DNA of 38,039 nt. Origin: Planctomycetota bacterium. Its GTDB lineage: Bacteria > Planctomycetota > Phycisphaerae > SM23-33. The stretch lies in contig JAJRYB010000065.1 in assembly GCA_024275995.1 (NCBI GenBank), positions 1 through 38,039 on the forward strand, written 5' to 3'. Below are positions 1 through 7,295 of the stretch, one piece after another. A model generated the notes under the pieces. The model did not search any database. It was not told the DNA's origin and saw nothing but the letters and a program-made list of their open reading frames with translations. A program made the position numbers and the translations under genes. How positions within the stretch are numbered: position 1 is the first letter of the stretch; every line of letters begins with the position of its first letter.

Positions 1-1
1 G

Positions 2-109
2 AGCCTCATGCTATTCGACAAAAGGCCCATTTTGCAGGTGTTTTCGGAGCAGGATTACAGAATCGAAAACATGCAATGTCATAACCAACTGGAACTATTC
101 GACTTTTAA
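2..109 (+). CDS. Possible C-terminal end of a gene entering from the left edge
   Basis: The frame is open from base 2 to a TAA at 107-109 and encodes about 35 residues ending in NQLELFDF. The gene, if real, starts outside the window, and the internal ATG at position 8 has no ribosome binding site. The segment is clearly poorer in G and C than the rest of the window, so it could be the tail of a mobile or foreign gene. I recognise no family. It could equally be a chance open stretch. Confidence 0.25.
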   Translation, partial: SLMLFDKRPILQVFSEQDYRIENMQCHNQLELFDF

Positions 110-369
110 CGGGACACTACTGTTCATCCATGATTAATCGCTCTTGGCATATCAAGGGCAACCTACGATGCCGGATCAGGACGCTTTTTCCAGTCCCGAT
201 TCGCCCGAGTCGGGTTGCACTGGCTTCACGAAGGCGAACAAGCCCAGGATTCTACCCTGCGAACCCGCGGGGTAAAGGTAATTTCGAGCCTTTCGCCACA
301 TTGTTAAATTCGGCATCCGATGCGGAATTCCTTTTGTCAGAATTATCGGAATTACGATCGGTGGACGCC
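110..369. other. Intergenic stretch without a supported gene
   Basis: A reading frame spans 130-501 here, but its product is rich in Arg, Pro and Ser without any family signature, and no ribosome binding site precedes it. The stretch holds an imperfect hairpin near 254-276 (TACCC and GGGTA arms). No tRNA or other known RNA is visible. Confidence 0.4.
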
Positions 370-397
370 TTGGCGCATGGGAAATTTCGGATAGAAT
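370..397 (+). promoter_or_regulatory. Candidate sigma-70-type promoter upstream of the small membrane protein
   Basis: TTGGCG (370-375) is followed after 16 bases by TAGAAT (392-397). Transcription would begin near 404, about 100 bases before the ATG at 506, giving a leader that contains the hairpin at 417-445. The assignment rests on consensus match only. Confidence 0.4.
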
Positions 398-416
398 GGA
401 TACAGGAGAAGTCTCA

Positions 417-445
417 CGGGTCCTCGAATGGCTGCGAAGGACCCG
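417..445 (+). other. Leader hairpin
   Basis: CGGGTCCT (417-424) pairs perfectly with AGGACCCG (438-445), extended inward by CG/CG around one bulged A. No T-run follows, so it is not a standard terminator. It lies between a candidate promoter and a small gene, so it may shape that leader, or it may be a stray palindrome. Confidence 0.35.
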
Positions 446-505
446 TCCAGAGCATTAATGACGCGCTCCGCAACACGGACGCTACCGGGGCCGGGGAGTA
501 GCAGC

Positions 506-634
506 ATGATGGAACCCGCGATCGTTCGGTTCGCACGTGGATTCTGCATCGGAGCGCTGATCGCCGTTGTGTTCCTTGCCGTCAACGGAACCTTCACGCT
601 GGCGTGGAGCATTATCTGGGGCACGGAACAGTAA
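506..634 (+). CDS. Small single-span membrane protein
   Basis: This predicts a 42-residue protein: a short N-terminal part with Arg (PAIVRFARG), then a hydrophobic segment of about 20 residues with Val, Leu, Ala and Ile, and a short polar end (WGTEQ). One inner-membrane helix is likely. The start is chosen because GGGGAG lies about 8 bases upstream of the ATG pair at 506/509. A candidate promoter lies at 370-397. The gene converges on rsmE, whose stop is 8 bases away. No family is recognised, and a protein this short could be spurious. Confidence 0.4.
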   Translation: MMEPAIVRFARGFCIGALIAVVFLAVNGTFTLAWSIIWGTEQ

Positions 635-641
635 CAAGGCT

Positions 642-1388
642 CTAATCCGCACACAGCGCCGTGACGGCGGCAAGCATCGCCACCGCGGCGGTCTCCACCC
701 GTAGCGTCGTGCAACCCAGGCGAACCGCGCGAAAATCCGCCCGTCTCAACGCATCCGTCTCCGTATCGGTAAGCCCGCCTTCCGGCCCGACGAGCAGACA
801 TATCTCGTCGACGTTTTTTTCATCCGGGATGGCCTCTCGAAGCGAACATACCTGCCGGTCCGCGAATCCGGCCAGTTTCACGCTTGGGGGCGCTTCGGAA
901 AGAAAATCCGCCAGCGGTTGGAGTTCATACAGATTCGGAAGCCAGTCCAGCCCGCACTGCTGCGCTGCGGCGATGCAATGGGTCAGCCAGCGGTCCTGCC
1001 CCCTCTCGGAGGTCGCAGCTTTTCTGCCGGCTACGGATCGCTCGAAGAGGACAGGCCTCAACGACGCCGCACCCAACTCGGTGACCTTCTCGATAAGCCA
1101 GTCCAGACGCTTTCCCTTCGGAACGGCGAAGGCAAGGTGGACCAGGGGGCGCGCCCTGTCGCCGACGGACTCGACGCGATCGATCAGAATGGCGATCTGG
1201 TCCCGCCCGACAGTCTCGATTACACCGGAGGCGCGCCCGCCGCGACCATCGAATAATTCAACGCCGGCGCCCGCTTCCATTCGCAGCACGTGTGCGGCGT
1301 GGTGTACCTGACCGCCGGAAAGAACCACGCGCCGAGGCGCAAGGTTCTCAACGTAAAACCGTCGTATCCGCCGATTCCTGTTCGACAT
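642..1388 (-). CDS. rsmE: 16S rRNA m3U1498 methyltransferase RsmE
   Basis: The 248-residue product is a SPOUT-class methyltransferase of the RsmE family, which methylates N3 of U1498 in 16S rRNA using S-adenosylmethionine. The N-terminal PUA-like part (RRFYVENL, then VHHAAHVLRMEAG) precedes the trefoil-knot domain. The knot motifs are intact: LLVGPEGGLT near residue 200 and VRLGCTTLRVETA near the C terminus, where the family has its LG..LR.ETA signature. Length is normal. The gene starts 24 bases after the hisB stop and is probably the last gene of that operon. No strong ribosome binding site precedes the ATG (only a weak CGAGA), so translation may depend on coupling to hisB. Confidence 0.93.
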   Translation of the reverse strand: MSNRNRRIRRFYVENLAPRRVVLSGGQVHHAAHVLRMEAGAGVELFDGRGGRASGVIETVGRDQIAILIDRVESVGDRARPLVHLAFAVPKGKRLDWLIEKVTELGAASLRPVLFERSVAGRKAATSERGQDRWLTHCIAAAQQCGLDWLPNLYELQPLADFLSEAPPSVKLAGFADRQVCSLREAIPDEKNVDEICLLVGPEGGLTDTETDALRRADFRAVRLGCTTLRVETAAVAMLAAVTALCAD

Positions 1389-1412
1389 GCATATATTCTC
1401 GCGGCGGCGCGA

Positions 1413-2003
1413 TCAGAGCGTTTTCTTCGTGGAAGGAATCTCTCCGTTTCGCGCCGGGTCTATCGCCTTTGCCTTCCGAAGCGCCTGGGCGAACGCCTTG
1501 AAGATTGCCTCGGCGATGTGGTGATCGTTGCTGCCGTACGGAACCTTCACGTGCAGGTTCATCCTGCCTTCGCGCGCGATCGCCCGCAGCAGTTCCTCGA
1601 CGAGCTGCGTATCGAACGTGCCGATCTTGCCGGAAGGAAACGTTACGTCGAACACCACCGCGACGCGACCTGACAGGTCGATCACCACCTCGGCGAGCGA
1701 TTCTTCCATCGGAACAGACGCCGAACCGTAGCGGCGGATCCCCGCCTTGTCGCCCAGCGCTTCGGACAGCGCCTGGCCGAAGCATATCCCAACGTCCTCG
1801 ACGGTATGGTGGTCGTCCACCTCCACGTCGCCTCTCGCCCGGACCTTCAGATCGGAAAGGCTGTGCACGCCGAGGTGGTCCAGCAGGTGATCGAGAAAGC
1901 CCACGCCCGTCCGCACGTCGGTTTTTCCGGTCCCGTCGATATCCAGCGTCAGCTCGATGACGGTTTCCTTCGTCTCCCGCTTGATTGTTGCGGTGCGGCT
2001 CAT
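1413..2003 (-). CDS. hisB: Imidazoleglycerol-phosphate dehydratase HisB
   Basis: The 196-residue, monofunctional enzyme dehydrates imidazole-glycerol phosphate to imidazole-acetol phosphate, a late step of histidine synthesis in the cytoplasm. Both metal-binding His-rich repeats are present: DDHHTVEDVGI in the first half and NDHHIAEAIFKAF in the second. The FLDHLLDHL motif near residue 37 is also typical. There is no fused phosphatase, unlike the E. coli enzyme. Its ATG overlaps the hisC stop (ATGA), which implies translational coupling. A histidinol-phosphatase is not encoded nearby. Confidence 0.96.
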   Translation of the reverse strand: MSRTATIKRETKETVIELTLDIDGTGKTDVRTGVGFLDHLLDHLGVHSLSDLKVRARGDVEVDDHHTVEDVGICFGQALSEALGDKAGIRRYGSASVPMEESLAEVVIDLSGRVAVVFDVTFPSGKIGTFDTQLVEELLRAIAREGRMNLHVKVPYGSNDHHIAEAIFKAFAQALRKAKAIDPARNGEIPSTKKTL

Positions 2004-3058
2004 TGCGTCATCCTTGATAGCGTCTCGATGAGGGTTGAGTTCTGTTCATCCGTTCCTACGGTAATCCGCAGCATTCCGTCAAATCGCGGCTGATTGAAAT
2101 ATCGGACCAGAATCCCCGCCGCCTTGAGCGACAGATACACCGCCTCCCCGTCGCCTCCCGGCGGGCGGGCGCACAGGAAATTCGCCTCCGATGGAAGAAC
2201 GTCAAAACCGAGCTTTTCCAGATCGGCCGTGAGCTTCGCTCGCGAAGCCTTGACCTTCTCGGCGTTGGCGTTCTTGTAATCCTGATCGTCCATCGCGACG
2301 GCTGCGATTTCCGCCGCCAGGGCGTCCACGTTGTATATCTGCTTTGCCTTGGACATGCCCTCCAGAAGCTCCGGATTCGCGACGGCGAAGCCCAGCCGCA
2401 GACCGGCGAGCGAGTAACCCTTCGAGAGTGTCCGCAGAATTACGACGTTCTCGTGCTTTCGCGCCAGTGGCAGGGCGCTGTCCGATGCGAAGTCCACGTA
2501 CGCCTCGTCGATCGCCAGTACCCCGTCAAGCCCTTTGGCAAGGGCGTCCAGGCGATCTATCGGCGCCGCGGTTCCCGTCGGAGAGTTCGGGCTGGCGACG
2601 AACGTAAGGGCCGCACCGGCTGCGATGAGCGCATCGGTCGGAAGGTCCAGGCCGCCGCCTTCGTAGGGAACTTCGACGCCGACGGCATTCTCGACGCACG
2701 CCTGCGTTTGGTAATAGGTGAATGTCGGAACGGGATAAGCGATCTTTCGTCCGGTCCCGGCAATCGAGCGGGACAGCATCACGATAATGTCGTCGCTGCC
2801 GTTACCTGGAAGAATCCAGTCTTGAGGCACGTCGAGCACCGCGGCTGCGACTTCACAAAACCGCGACGGGACGGCCTCGGGATACGTTCGCAGAGACTCG
2901 AAGTCGAACGTGCGCCCCGCTGCAATCGCGCGCGGCGAGGGCGGATACGGATTCTCGTTCGTATTGAGCTTGATGACGTTGGCGTTTCCACCGGGCTGTT
3001 CGCCGGGAACGTAGGCAGCCATCGCATCGATATTGTCCCGAAAGTAACTCACGTTCAT
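2000..3058 (-). CDS. hisC: Histidinol-phosphate aminotransferase HisC
   Basis: The 352-residue PLP-dependent fold-type I aminotransferase converts imidazole-acetol phosphate to histidinol phosphate. Visible motifs are LNTNENPYPPSP near the N terminus, GNGSDDII for cofactor binding, AIDEAYVDF with the PLP-contacting Asp/Tyr, and RTLSKGYSLAGLRLG with the Schiff-base Lys. The open frame runs about 115 codons further upstream, but that part lies inside hisD. The ATG at 3058 fits because it overlaps the hisD stop by ATGA and begins MNVSYFRDNI, a family-like N terminus. Confidence 0.95.
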   Translation of the reverse strand: MNVSYFRDNIDAMAAYVPGEQPGGNANVIKLNTNENPYPPSPRAIAAGRTFDFESLRTYPEAVPSRFCEVAAAVLDVPQDWILPGNGSDDIIVMLSRSIAGTGRKIAYPVPTFTYYQTQACVENAVGVEVPYEGGGLDLPTDALIAAGAALTFVASPNSPTGTAAPIDRLDALAKGLDGVLAIDEAYVDFASDSALPLARKHENVVILRTLSKGYSLAGLRLGFAVANPELLEGMSKAKQIYNVDALAAEIAAVAMDDQDYKNANAEKVKASRAKLTADLEKLGFDVLPSEANFLCARPPGGDGEAVYLSLKAAGILVRYFNQPRFDGMLRITVGTDEQNSTLIETLSRMTQ

Positions 3059-4380
3059 TGCGTTCCGCGGTCGCGACGGATATTCACCGCCGCGGCATGC
3101 GCAGAAAGTCCTTCCCGATCCGCGAACCCAGCCACGTCGTCCGCGTCGGCATTCAGGGCGTCGGCGTCGTAACGAATGACACTGGACGCCTTGCGGAAAT
3201 CGTTGCAGCTCAACGGCCCGAAGAATTTCGCCGTTCCGCCCGTCGGTAGAACGTGCGAGGGACCGGCGCAGTAATCCCCAAGCGGGACGGGGGTATAGGC
3301 CCCGATGAAAATAGCGCCGGCGTTGCGGATTTTCGCCAGCACGTTTTCGTCGTCGGAGGTGACAATCTGAAGGTGCTCGGCGGCGAAGTCGTTTGCGAGT
3401 TCGCACGCGGCGTCCAGGTCTTTCGTAACGACGATAGCGCTGTAGCTTTCCAGCGACTTCCGCATCGCGTCAAGGCGATCCAGCGAGACGATCTGGAGTT
3501 CGATTTCCTTCGCCACGCGCTCGGCGAGCGATTCCGAAGGCGTAACAAGCACCGCCGATCCGGGATCGTGCTCCGCCTGGGCGAGCATGTCCGCAGCCAG
3601 CCACTTCGGATTAGCCGAAGCATCCGCGATGATCAACACTTCGGAAGGCCCGGCGATACTGTCGATTCCCACTCGCCCCATAACCTGCCTCTTCGCCTCG
3701 GCGATGAAGGCGTTTCCCGGCCCGACTATTTTCTGCACCGGTGGTATCGCAGGCGTTCCGATCGCCATCGCGGCGATTGCAGCCGTTCCGCTCACGCGGT
3801 AGACCTCGTCGATGCGCAACTCGCCCGCAATCGCCAGGACCATCGGATCAACCTCACCTCCGGTCGGTGGAGACGCCATCACAATTTCCCCGACGCCCGC
3901 AACCTGCGCCGGCACGGCCGTCATCAGGACGGTAGAGGGGTACATCGCCCGCCCGCCGGGGACGTAGATGCCGACACGTTCGATAGGCGTATATCGCACC
4001 GAAAGCCGCCTGCCCGATCGCTGCAACTGTGGCGGCGCTTCCACCAGGATGCCCTGCTGGTATGCCCGAATGTTCGCGATTACGCGTTGCACGAGCGAGA
4101 GGAATTCGCTGTCGGCATTGCGATGGGCGGCGGCTATCTCGTCCGCCGAAACGCGGAATTTGTCGGGTGTCAGATCGACGTTTTCAATCTCGGCTGTGAG
4201 TTGCGCGACGGCGGCGTCACCGCGCGCTTCGACGTCCGCGATAATGCGGGCAACGACGGCAGGCACGTCCGCCTCGCCCCCGCCGGCGCCGGTAAGACCG
4301 CCCGCGCGCAGACGGTCGCGAACGGCGGCGACTTGCGGATCGTTCAAGGGATCGTCAGCATGGAGAATCCGAATAGACAT
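3055..4380 (-). CDS. hisD: Histidinol dehydrogenase HisD
   Basis: The 441-residue zinc enzyme oxidises histidinol to histidine with two NAD molecules. Family signatures are KIVGPGNAFIAEAKRQV, GPSEVLIIAD, and CAGPSHVLPTGG. Length matches the family. It is followed by hisC and hisB with ATGA overlaps. The ATG has no Shine-Dalgarno; instead a good promoter (TTGCAA, 17 bases, TAGACT) ends 9 bases before it, so the mRNA from this promoter may be leaderless or nearly so. Readthrough from the secreted-protein module upstream is also possible, because the gap is only 44 bases. Confidence 0.95.
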   Translation of the reverse strand: MSIRILHADDPLNDPQVAAVRDRLRAGGLTGAGGGEADVPAVVARIIADVEARGDAAVAQLTAEIENVDLTPDKFRVSADEIAAAHRNADSEFLSLVQRVIANIRAYQQGILVEAPPQLQRSGRRLSVRYTPIERVGIYVPGGRAMYPSTVLMTAVPAQVAGVGEIVMASPPTGGEVDPMVLAIAGELRIDEVYRVSGTAAIAAMAIGTPAIPPVQKIVGPGNAFIAEAKRQVMGRVGIDSIAGPSEVLIIADASANPKWLAADMLAQAEHDPGSAVLVTPSESLAERVAKEIELQIVSLDRLDAMRKSLESYSAIVVTKDLDAACELANDFAAEHLQIVTSDDENVLAKIRNAGAIFIGAYTPVPLGDYCAGPSHVLPTGGTAKFFGPLSCNDFRKASSVIRYDADALNADADDVAGFADREGLSAHAAAVNIRRDRGTQ

Positions 4381-4389
4381 TGCCGCGCA

Positions 4390-4418
4390 AGTCTACGCAG
4401 ACGGAGGTTATTTTGCAA
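4390..4418 (-). promoter_or_regulatory. Promoter of hisD, probably leaderless
   Basis: Read on the minus strand, TTGCAA (4418-4413) and TAGACT (4395-4390) are separated by exactly 17 bases. The -10 box ends 9 bases before the hisD ATG at 4380. It occupies most of the 44-base gap after the preceding gene. No Shine-Dalgarno can fit in the remaining leader. Confidence 0.5.
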
Positions 4419-4424
4419 CGGTGT

Positions 4425-5564
4425 CTATTCGCCCGGCATTTTCGCCCGGATCACGTTCTGCGAAACGCCGACGACCTTCAGGCCCTTTATCTTCGCCTTG
4501 ACGATCTTGATCGCCAGCGCCTTGGCGCTGAGCGTCGTCTGCACCGAGCAGGTCGCAATGTTGCTGTCGTACTCGACGTTGACGCTCTTGACGCCCTCGA
4601 CCTTCTTGATCGCCTCTTCCAGGGCTATGTACTGCTCGAAGCTCACGCCGGAGACTTCCAGTTTCACCTCGCCCCCGCCGGACAGTGCGTCCATCCAGAA
4701 CCGCAGAATATCCCGGCGGACTTTCGGGGCGATTGTCTGTGCCTGGAGGTCCAGCGACTGCTTCGCCGCTGAGCGCCACACACGCTGCACGCCGCGGGTC
4801 GCCGCGCCCGGAATACTCGAAAGAAGCTGGGCCGTGTCGGACCGGAAGCATTTGACGTTCGCCTCCGCCTCGTAAGCGAAGGCGCGGATGTTGCCCAGCC
4901 GGGTCGGACCGCCGGTCGCATTGGCGGTCCCGGTGACAAATAACTGCGCCCCGAAACGCCGCGCTATCGCCTGGATCTTCGCCGGGTTGTCGTCGGCGAT
5001 GGCGGCGGCGATGGCCTTGCGATCTATCGCCTTGATCTGCTCGCGGTTGACCAGCAGGAAGCCGTTCTTGAGAAGCAGGTTCTCAATCCGCGTTTGCACG
5101 GTCGAGTTCTCGATGAGGTCTTTTCCGATCATCTCCTTGATGAAGACCATGATCTTCGGATGGCCTTTCTCCTTCAGGAGATTCCGCACGACACCCCAGG
5201 TATCCTCGATGCCCTTGATCGAAACGGTAACGCGCGCCTTGACTTCCCACACGTCGTCGACGGTCTGACGGGCGTATATATCATCGAACGCCTGAACGAA
5301 CCCTGCCGATCGAGTCAGCACCGTATCCTTCTCCAGGACGAAATCGCGCGTTTTGCTCTGCGAGTACACAGTGGTGCCCGCACCGTATTCGACGGCTTTG
5401 CGCTTGGCGTCGGAGATGGCCTCTTCTTTCGTTTCGCCCTGGCCTACTACTGTAACCTCGACGAGGTTCCCGCCCTTCTTGACGAGGGTCTGGGCATTGG
5501 CGACTGTCGCCGCCGAAATGATCAGCGCCGCGAGAACGGGCACACTCCACAGACGTGTTCGCAT
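4425..5564 (-). CDS. Secreted protein with FlgT-N/LPP20-like N-terminal domain
   Basis: The 379-residue product has a signal peptide (basic start, hydrophobic core, cleavage near VANA-Q at about residue 24). Residues about 35-120 (EVTVVGQGETKEEAISDAKRKAVEYGAG and following) have the pattern of the FlgT N-terminal/LPP20 family: a beta strand with VxGxG, then an Ala-rich helix, then a second strand pair containing VWEVKARVTV. The middle part (VFIKEMIGKDLIEN, FGAQLFVTGTA) resembles the TolB/CsgG-like alpha-beta fold that follows it in FlgT. The last 80 residues may form another small alpha-beta domain. The start has AAGGAAG 7 bases upstream. It is the last gene of a four-gene secreted module, before hisD. 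Domain calls are by eye; function is inferred, probably periplasmic. Confidence 0.65.
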   Translation of the reverse strand: MRTRLWSVPVLAALIISAATVANAQTLVKKGGNLVEVTVVGQGETKEEAISDAKRKAVEYGAGTTVYSQSKTRDFVLEKDTVLTRSAGFVQAFDDIYARQTVDDVWEVKARVTVSIKGIEDTWGVVRNLLKEKGHPKIMVFIKEMIGKDLIENSTVQTRIENLLLKNGFLLVNREQIKAIDRKAIAAAIADDNPAKIQAIARRFGAQLFVTGTANATGGPTRLGNIRAFAYEAEANVKCFRSDTAQLLSSIPGAATRGVQRVWRSAAKQSLDLQAQTIAPKVRRDILRFWMDALSGGGEVKLEVSGVSFEQYIALEEAIKKVEGVKSVNVEYDSNIATCSVQTTLSAKALAIKIVKAKIKGLKVVGVSQNVIRAKMPGE

Positions 5565-5649
5565 GATGCGGCTTCCTTAACAAGGCGCGACCACCGGCCC
5601 GATCAAGCGTAAAAGCCCCCGGCCGGGACGGTGAGTTCGCGCGACTTAT

Positions 5650-5687
5650 CGAAATTCTTTTCGAAAAATCGAAAAATCGAAAAATTA
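5650..5687. repeat. Tandem TCGAAAAA-type octamer repeat
   Basis: The gap between the small lipoprotein and the FlgT-like gene contains three consecutive (A/T)TCGAAAAA-type units plus the palindrome TTTTCGAAAA. It directly abuts the small lipoprotein stop codon (TTA at 5685-5687 on the plus strand). On the transcribed minus strand this is a series of T-rich blocks without a strong GC stem, so it is not a classical terminator. Confidence 0.45.
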
Positions 5688-5831
5688 CTCGACTACCGTT
5701 TCCTGGTGGACCGGCTGATTGCGTACTTCCGTCTGTCGATGGGTCTCGATTTCGTCTTCGCAGCCTGAGACCCCAAGGAATAATCCGAGCACGGCTACCA
5801 GTATCACGGTCGAAAGAATGCGCTTCAGCAT
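5685..5831 (-). CDS. 48-residue lipoprotein
   Basis: Translation from the ATG at 5831 gives a short lipoprotein precursor: MLKRILS, a hydrophobic stretch, then the lipobox GVSGC with the acylated Cys at residue 24. The mature part is only 25 residues, acidic at first (EDEIETH) and rich in Gln and Val at the end. AGGAG stands 8 bases upstream of the ATG, a strong start. The gene sits 25 bases after the LPP20-repeat gene and is co-oriented with the whole module. Lipidation by Lgt, LspA and Lnt follows from the lipobox; its partner and role are unknown. It may be an anchoring or priming peptide for the neighbouring secreted proteins. Confidence 0.65.
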   Translation of the reverse strand: MLKRILSTVILVAVLGLFLGVSGCEDEIETHRQTEVRNQPVHQETVVE

Positions 5832-5856
5832 AGTCGGTTCTCCTGATTTGTCGAAT

Positions 5857-7227
5857 CTAGCGAATCGTGATGGACAGTTTTCTCTGATAGAACAGGATCA
5901 TGTTCCACAATGGTTTGAGGTCGGCTTCGACCGTCACCTGGGCCGTTCCGTCCGCCGCAAGCTTCTTTGACGAGTCGATAACGCGAACGCCCTGCTGGAA
6001 GCTTCCCATTGCGGTGTTGATCTGGTCGTTCTGCGCGACGAAGTTGCTCACCGATGTGTTGGATGTAATCATCAGCCCGCCCAACTGCTCGGAGAGTTTT
6101 CGCCTGGCGTCGAGTTCGGCGGCGCGGAACGCCATCAGCTTCGCCCTGGCCTTGTTGTCGTCGTCCGTGTCGAGGGCGCCCTGACCGGTCGCCCGCAGTG
6201 ACTGGGTAATCCACGGAGGCGCCTGGGAGGCGGTCTGCATCACCGCAACGACGGCCGGTGGAACGTCCTTGAGATACTTCCGCGGAGGAACGCCCATCCC
6301 GGTTTCCTTGATGATCGTGTCCTTCGACTTGAGGATCAATTCTTCCAGGCGCTTCATCTTGACGTTGTTGCCCTTGATCTTCGTGTGCACAATGCTCTTG
6401 ACCGTAGCATAGACGGTGCGGAGCTTGACCTGCATCTCCACCTCGACGATCAGTTCGTCTGAGTGATACCGCACGCCAATCTCGCGGGCGCCCCGCAGCC
6501 ACGTCCGCATCTCCACGTTCACCACGTCGGACTCGGTTACGAAATCCTGCACGGTGGTATCCGCGGTGATGCGCACGCCCTTGATGCGCTCGGCAAGACG
6601 CCGCTGGGCGTCCACGCGCGCGGCGCGTTCAGCCATCAGCCTGCCTCGACCGGTGCAATGCGCCATCCAGTACCTCCTGGCCGGCCCGTGAAGTTTCGAG
6701 AATACAGGGCCACCGCTCGATGGGATCAGCGGATCTTCGTCGAAGGGATCGTCTTCCTTTATCGCGCCCTGTCCGACCTCGCGTATCTCGGTGAACTTGT
6801 TGGTCACCGTGATTTCCTCGAAGTCCTGCGCCTTGAACTTGCTGCCCTTGTAGTAGCGGTTGCGAATCTGCTTGAGCGTCGCGACGACGGTGCGAAGTTT
6901 CACCACCATGACGACCTCGCACGTACCGTCTTCCGTGTACTTGGGCTTGCCTACTTCCTTGAACCCGTTCAACCACGCGTTGACGGCGGTTTCGACGGCA
7001 TCGGACTCCGCCACGAAATCCTGCACCGTCGTCGAGGACGTTATCCGCAGACCCTTGATGCGCTCGGCGAGCTTGCGGATACCGTCCACCCTGGCTGCGC
7101 GATATGCCATCAGCTTTCGCCGGGCTTTCTTCTGCTCGTCGACGGCGCCGCCCAGCGCCGGGACCGTAAACACAACCACCAACGCCAGACATACCATACC
7201 CGCCAGCATTTTCGTTCGTCTGCTCAT
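5857..7227 (-). CDS. Secreted protein with three LPP20-type repeats
   Basis: The 456-residue product has a signal peptide (about residues 1-28, cleavage near ALGGA). Three copies of one domain follow, at about residues 33-121, 194-279 and 359-444. Each copy has the pattern of an Ala/Arg-rich helix (KLMAYRAARVDGIRKLAERIKG, LMAERAARVDAQRRLAERIKG, KLMAFRAAELDARRKLSEQLGG in abbreviated reading), then ITSSTTVQDFVAES-like sequence, then a paired beta strand (VVMVVKLRTV, VEVEMQVKLRTV, VTVEADLKPL). This is the LPP20/FlgP type fold. The linker 150-190 is acidic and Pro-rich. AAGGAG precedes the ATG. It lies between the CsgG-like gene and the 48-residue lipoprotein gene. The family includes outer-membrane-associated lipoproteins, but no lipobox Cys is evident here, so a soluble periplasmic scaffold is the inference. 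Confidence 0.7.
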   Translation of the reverse strand: MSRRTKMLAGMVCLALVVVFTVPALGGAVDEQKKARRKLMAYRAARVDGIRKLAERIKGLRITSSTTVQDFVAESDAVETAVNAWLNGFKEVGKPKYTEDGTCEVVMVVKLRTVVATLKQIRNRYYKGSKFKAQDFEEITVTNKFTEIREVGQGAIKEDDPFDEDPLIPSSGGPVFSKLHGPARRYWMAHCTGRGRLMAERAARVDAQRRLAERIKGVRITADTTVQDFVTESDVVNVEMRTWLRGAREIGVRYHSDELIVEVEMQVKLRTVYATVKSIVHTKIKGNNVKMKRLEELILKSKDTIIKETGMGVPPRKYLKDVPPAVVAVMQTASQAPPWITQSLRATGQGALDTDDDNKARAKLMAFRAAELDARRKLSEQLGGLMITSNTSVSNFVAQNDQINTAMGSFQQGVRVIDSSKKLAADGTAQVTVEADLKPLWNMILFYQRKLSITIR

Positions 7228-7295
7228 TCCTGATTCTCCTTTACCGTAAAATTCGGGGGGCCTTATGCCCTGTGTGAACTGTCGTTACGAGCCGG

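Noticed and set aside
417-445. Intrinsic terminator
   Set aside because: The stem is good, but no T-run follows on the plus or minus strand.
130-501. 123-codon open frame on the plus strand
   Set aside because: No ribosome site, no family-like segments, composition of random GC-rich sequence, and it would overlap the promoter and hairpin at 370-445.
3059-3406. Upstream extension of hisC
   Set aside because: It overlaps hisD in another frame; the ATGA overlap and family N terminus place the start at 3058.
3253-4875. 540-codon open frame opposite hisD
   Set aside because: It lies antisense to the conserved hisD gene and has no recognisable domain; long antisense frames are common in GC-rich genes.
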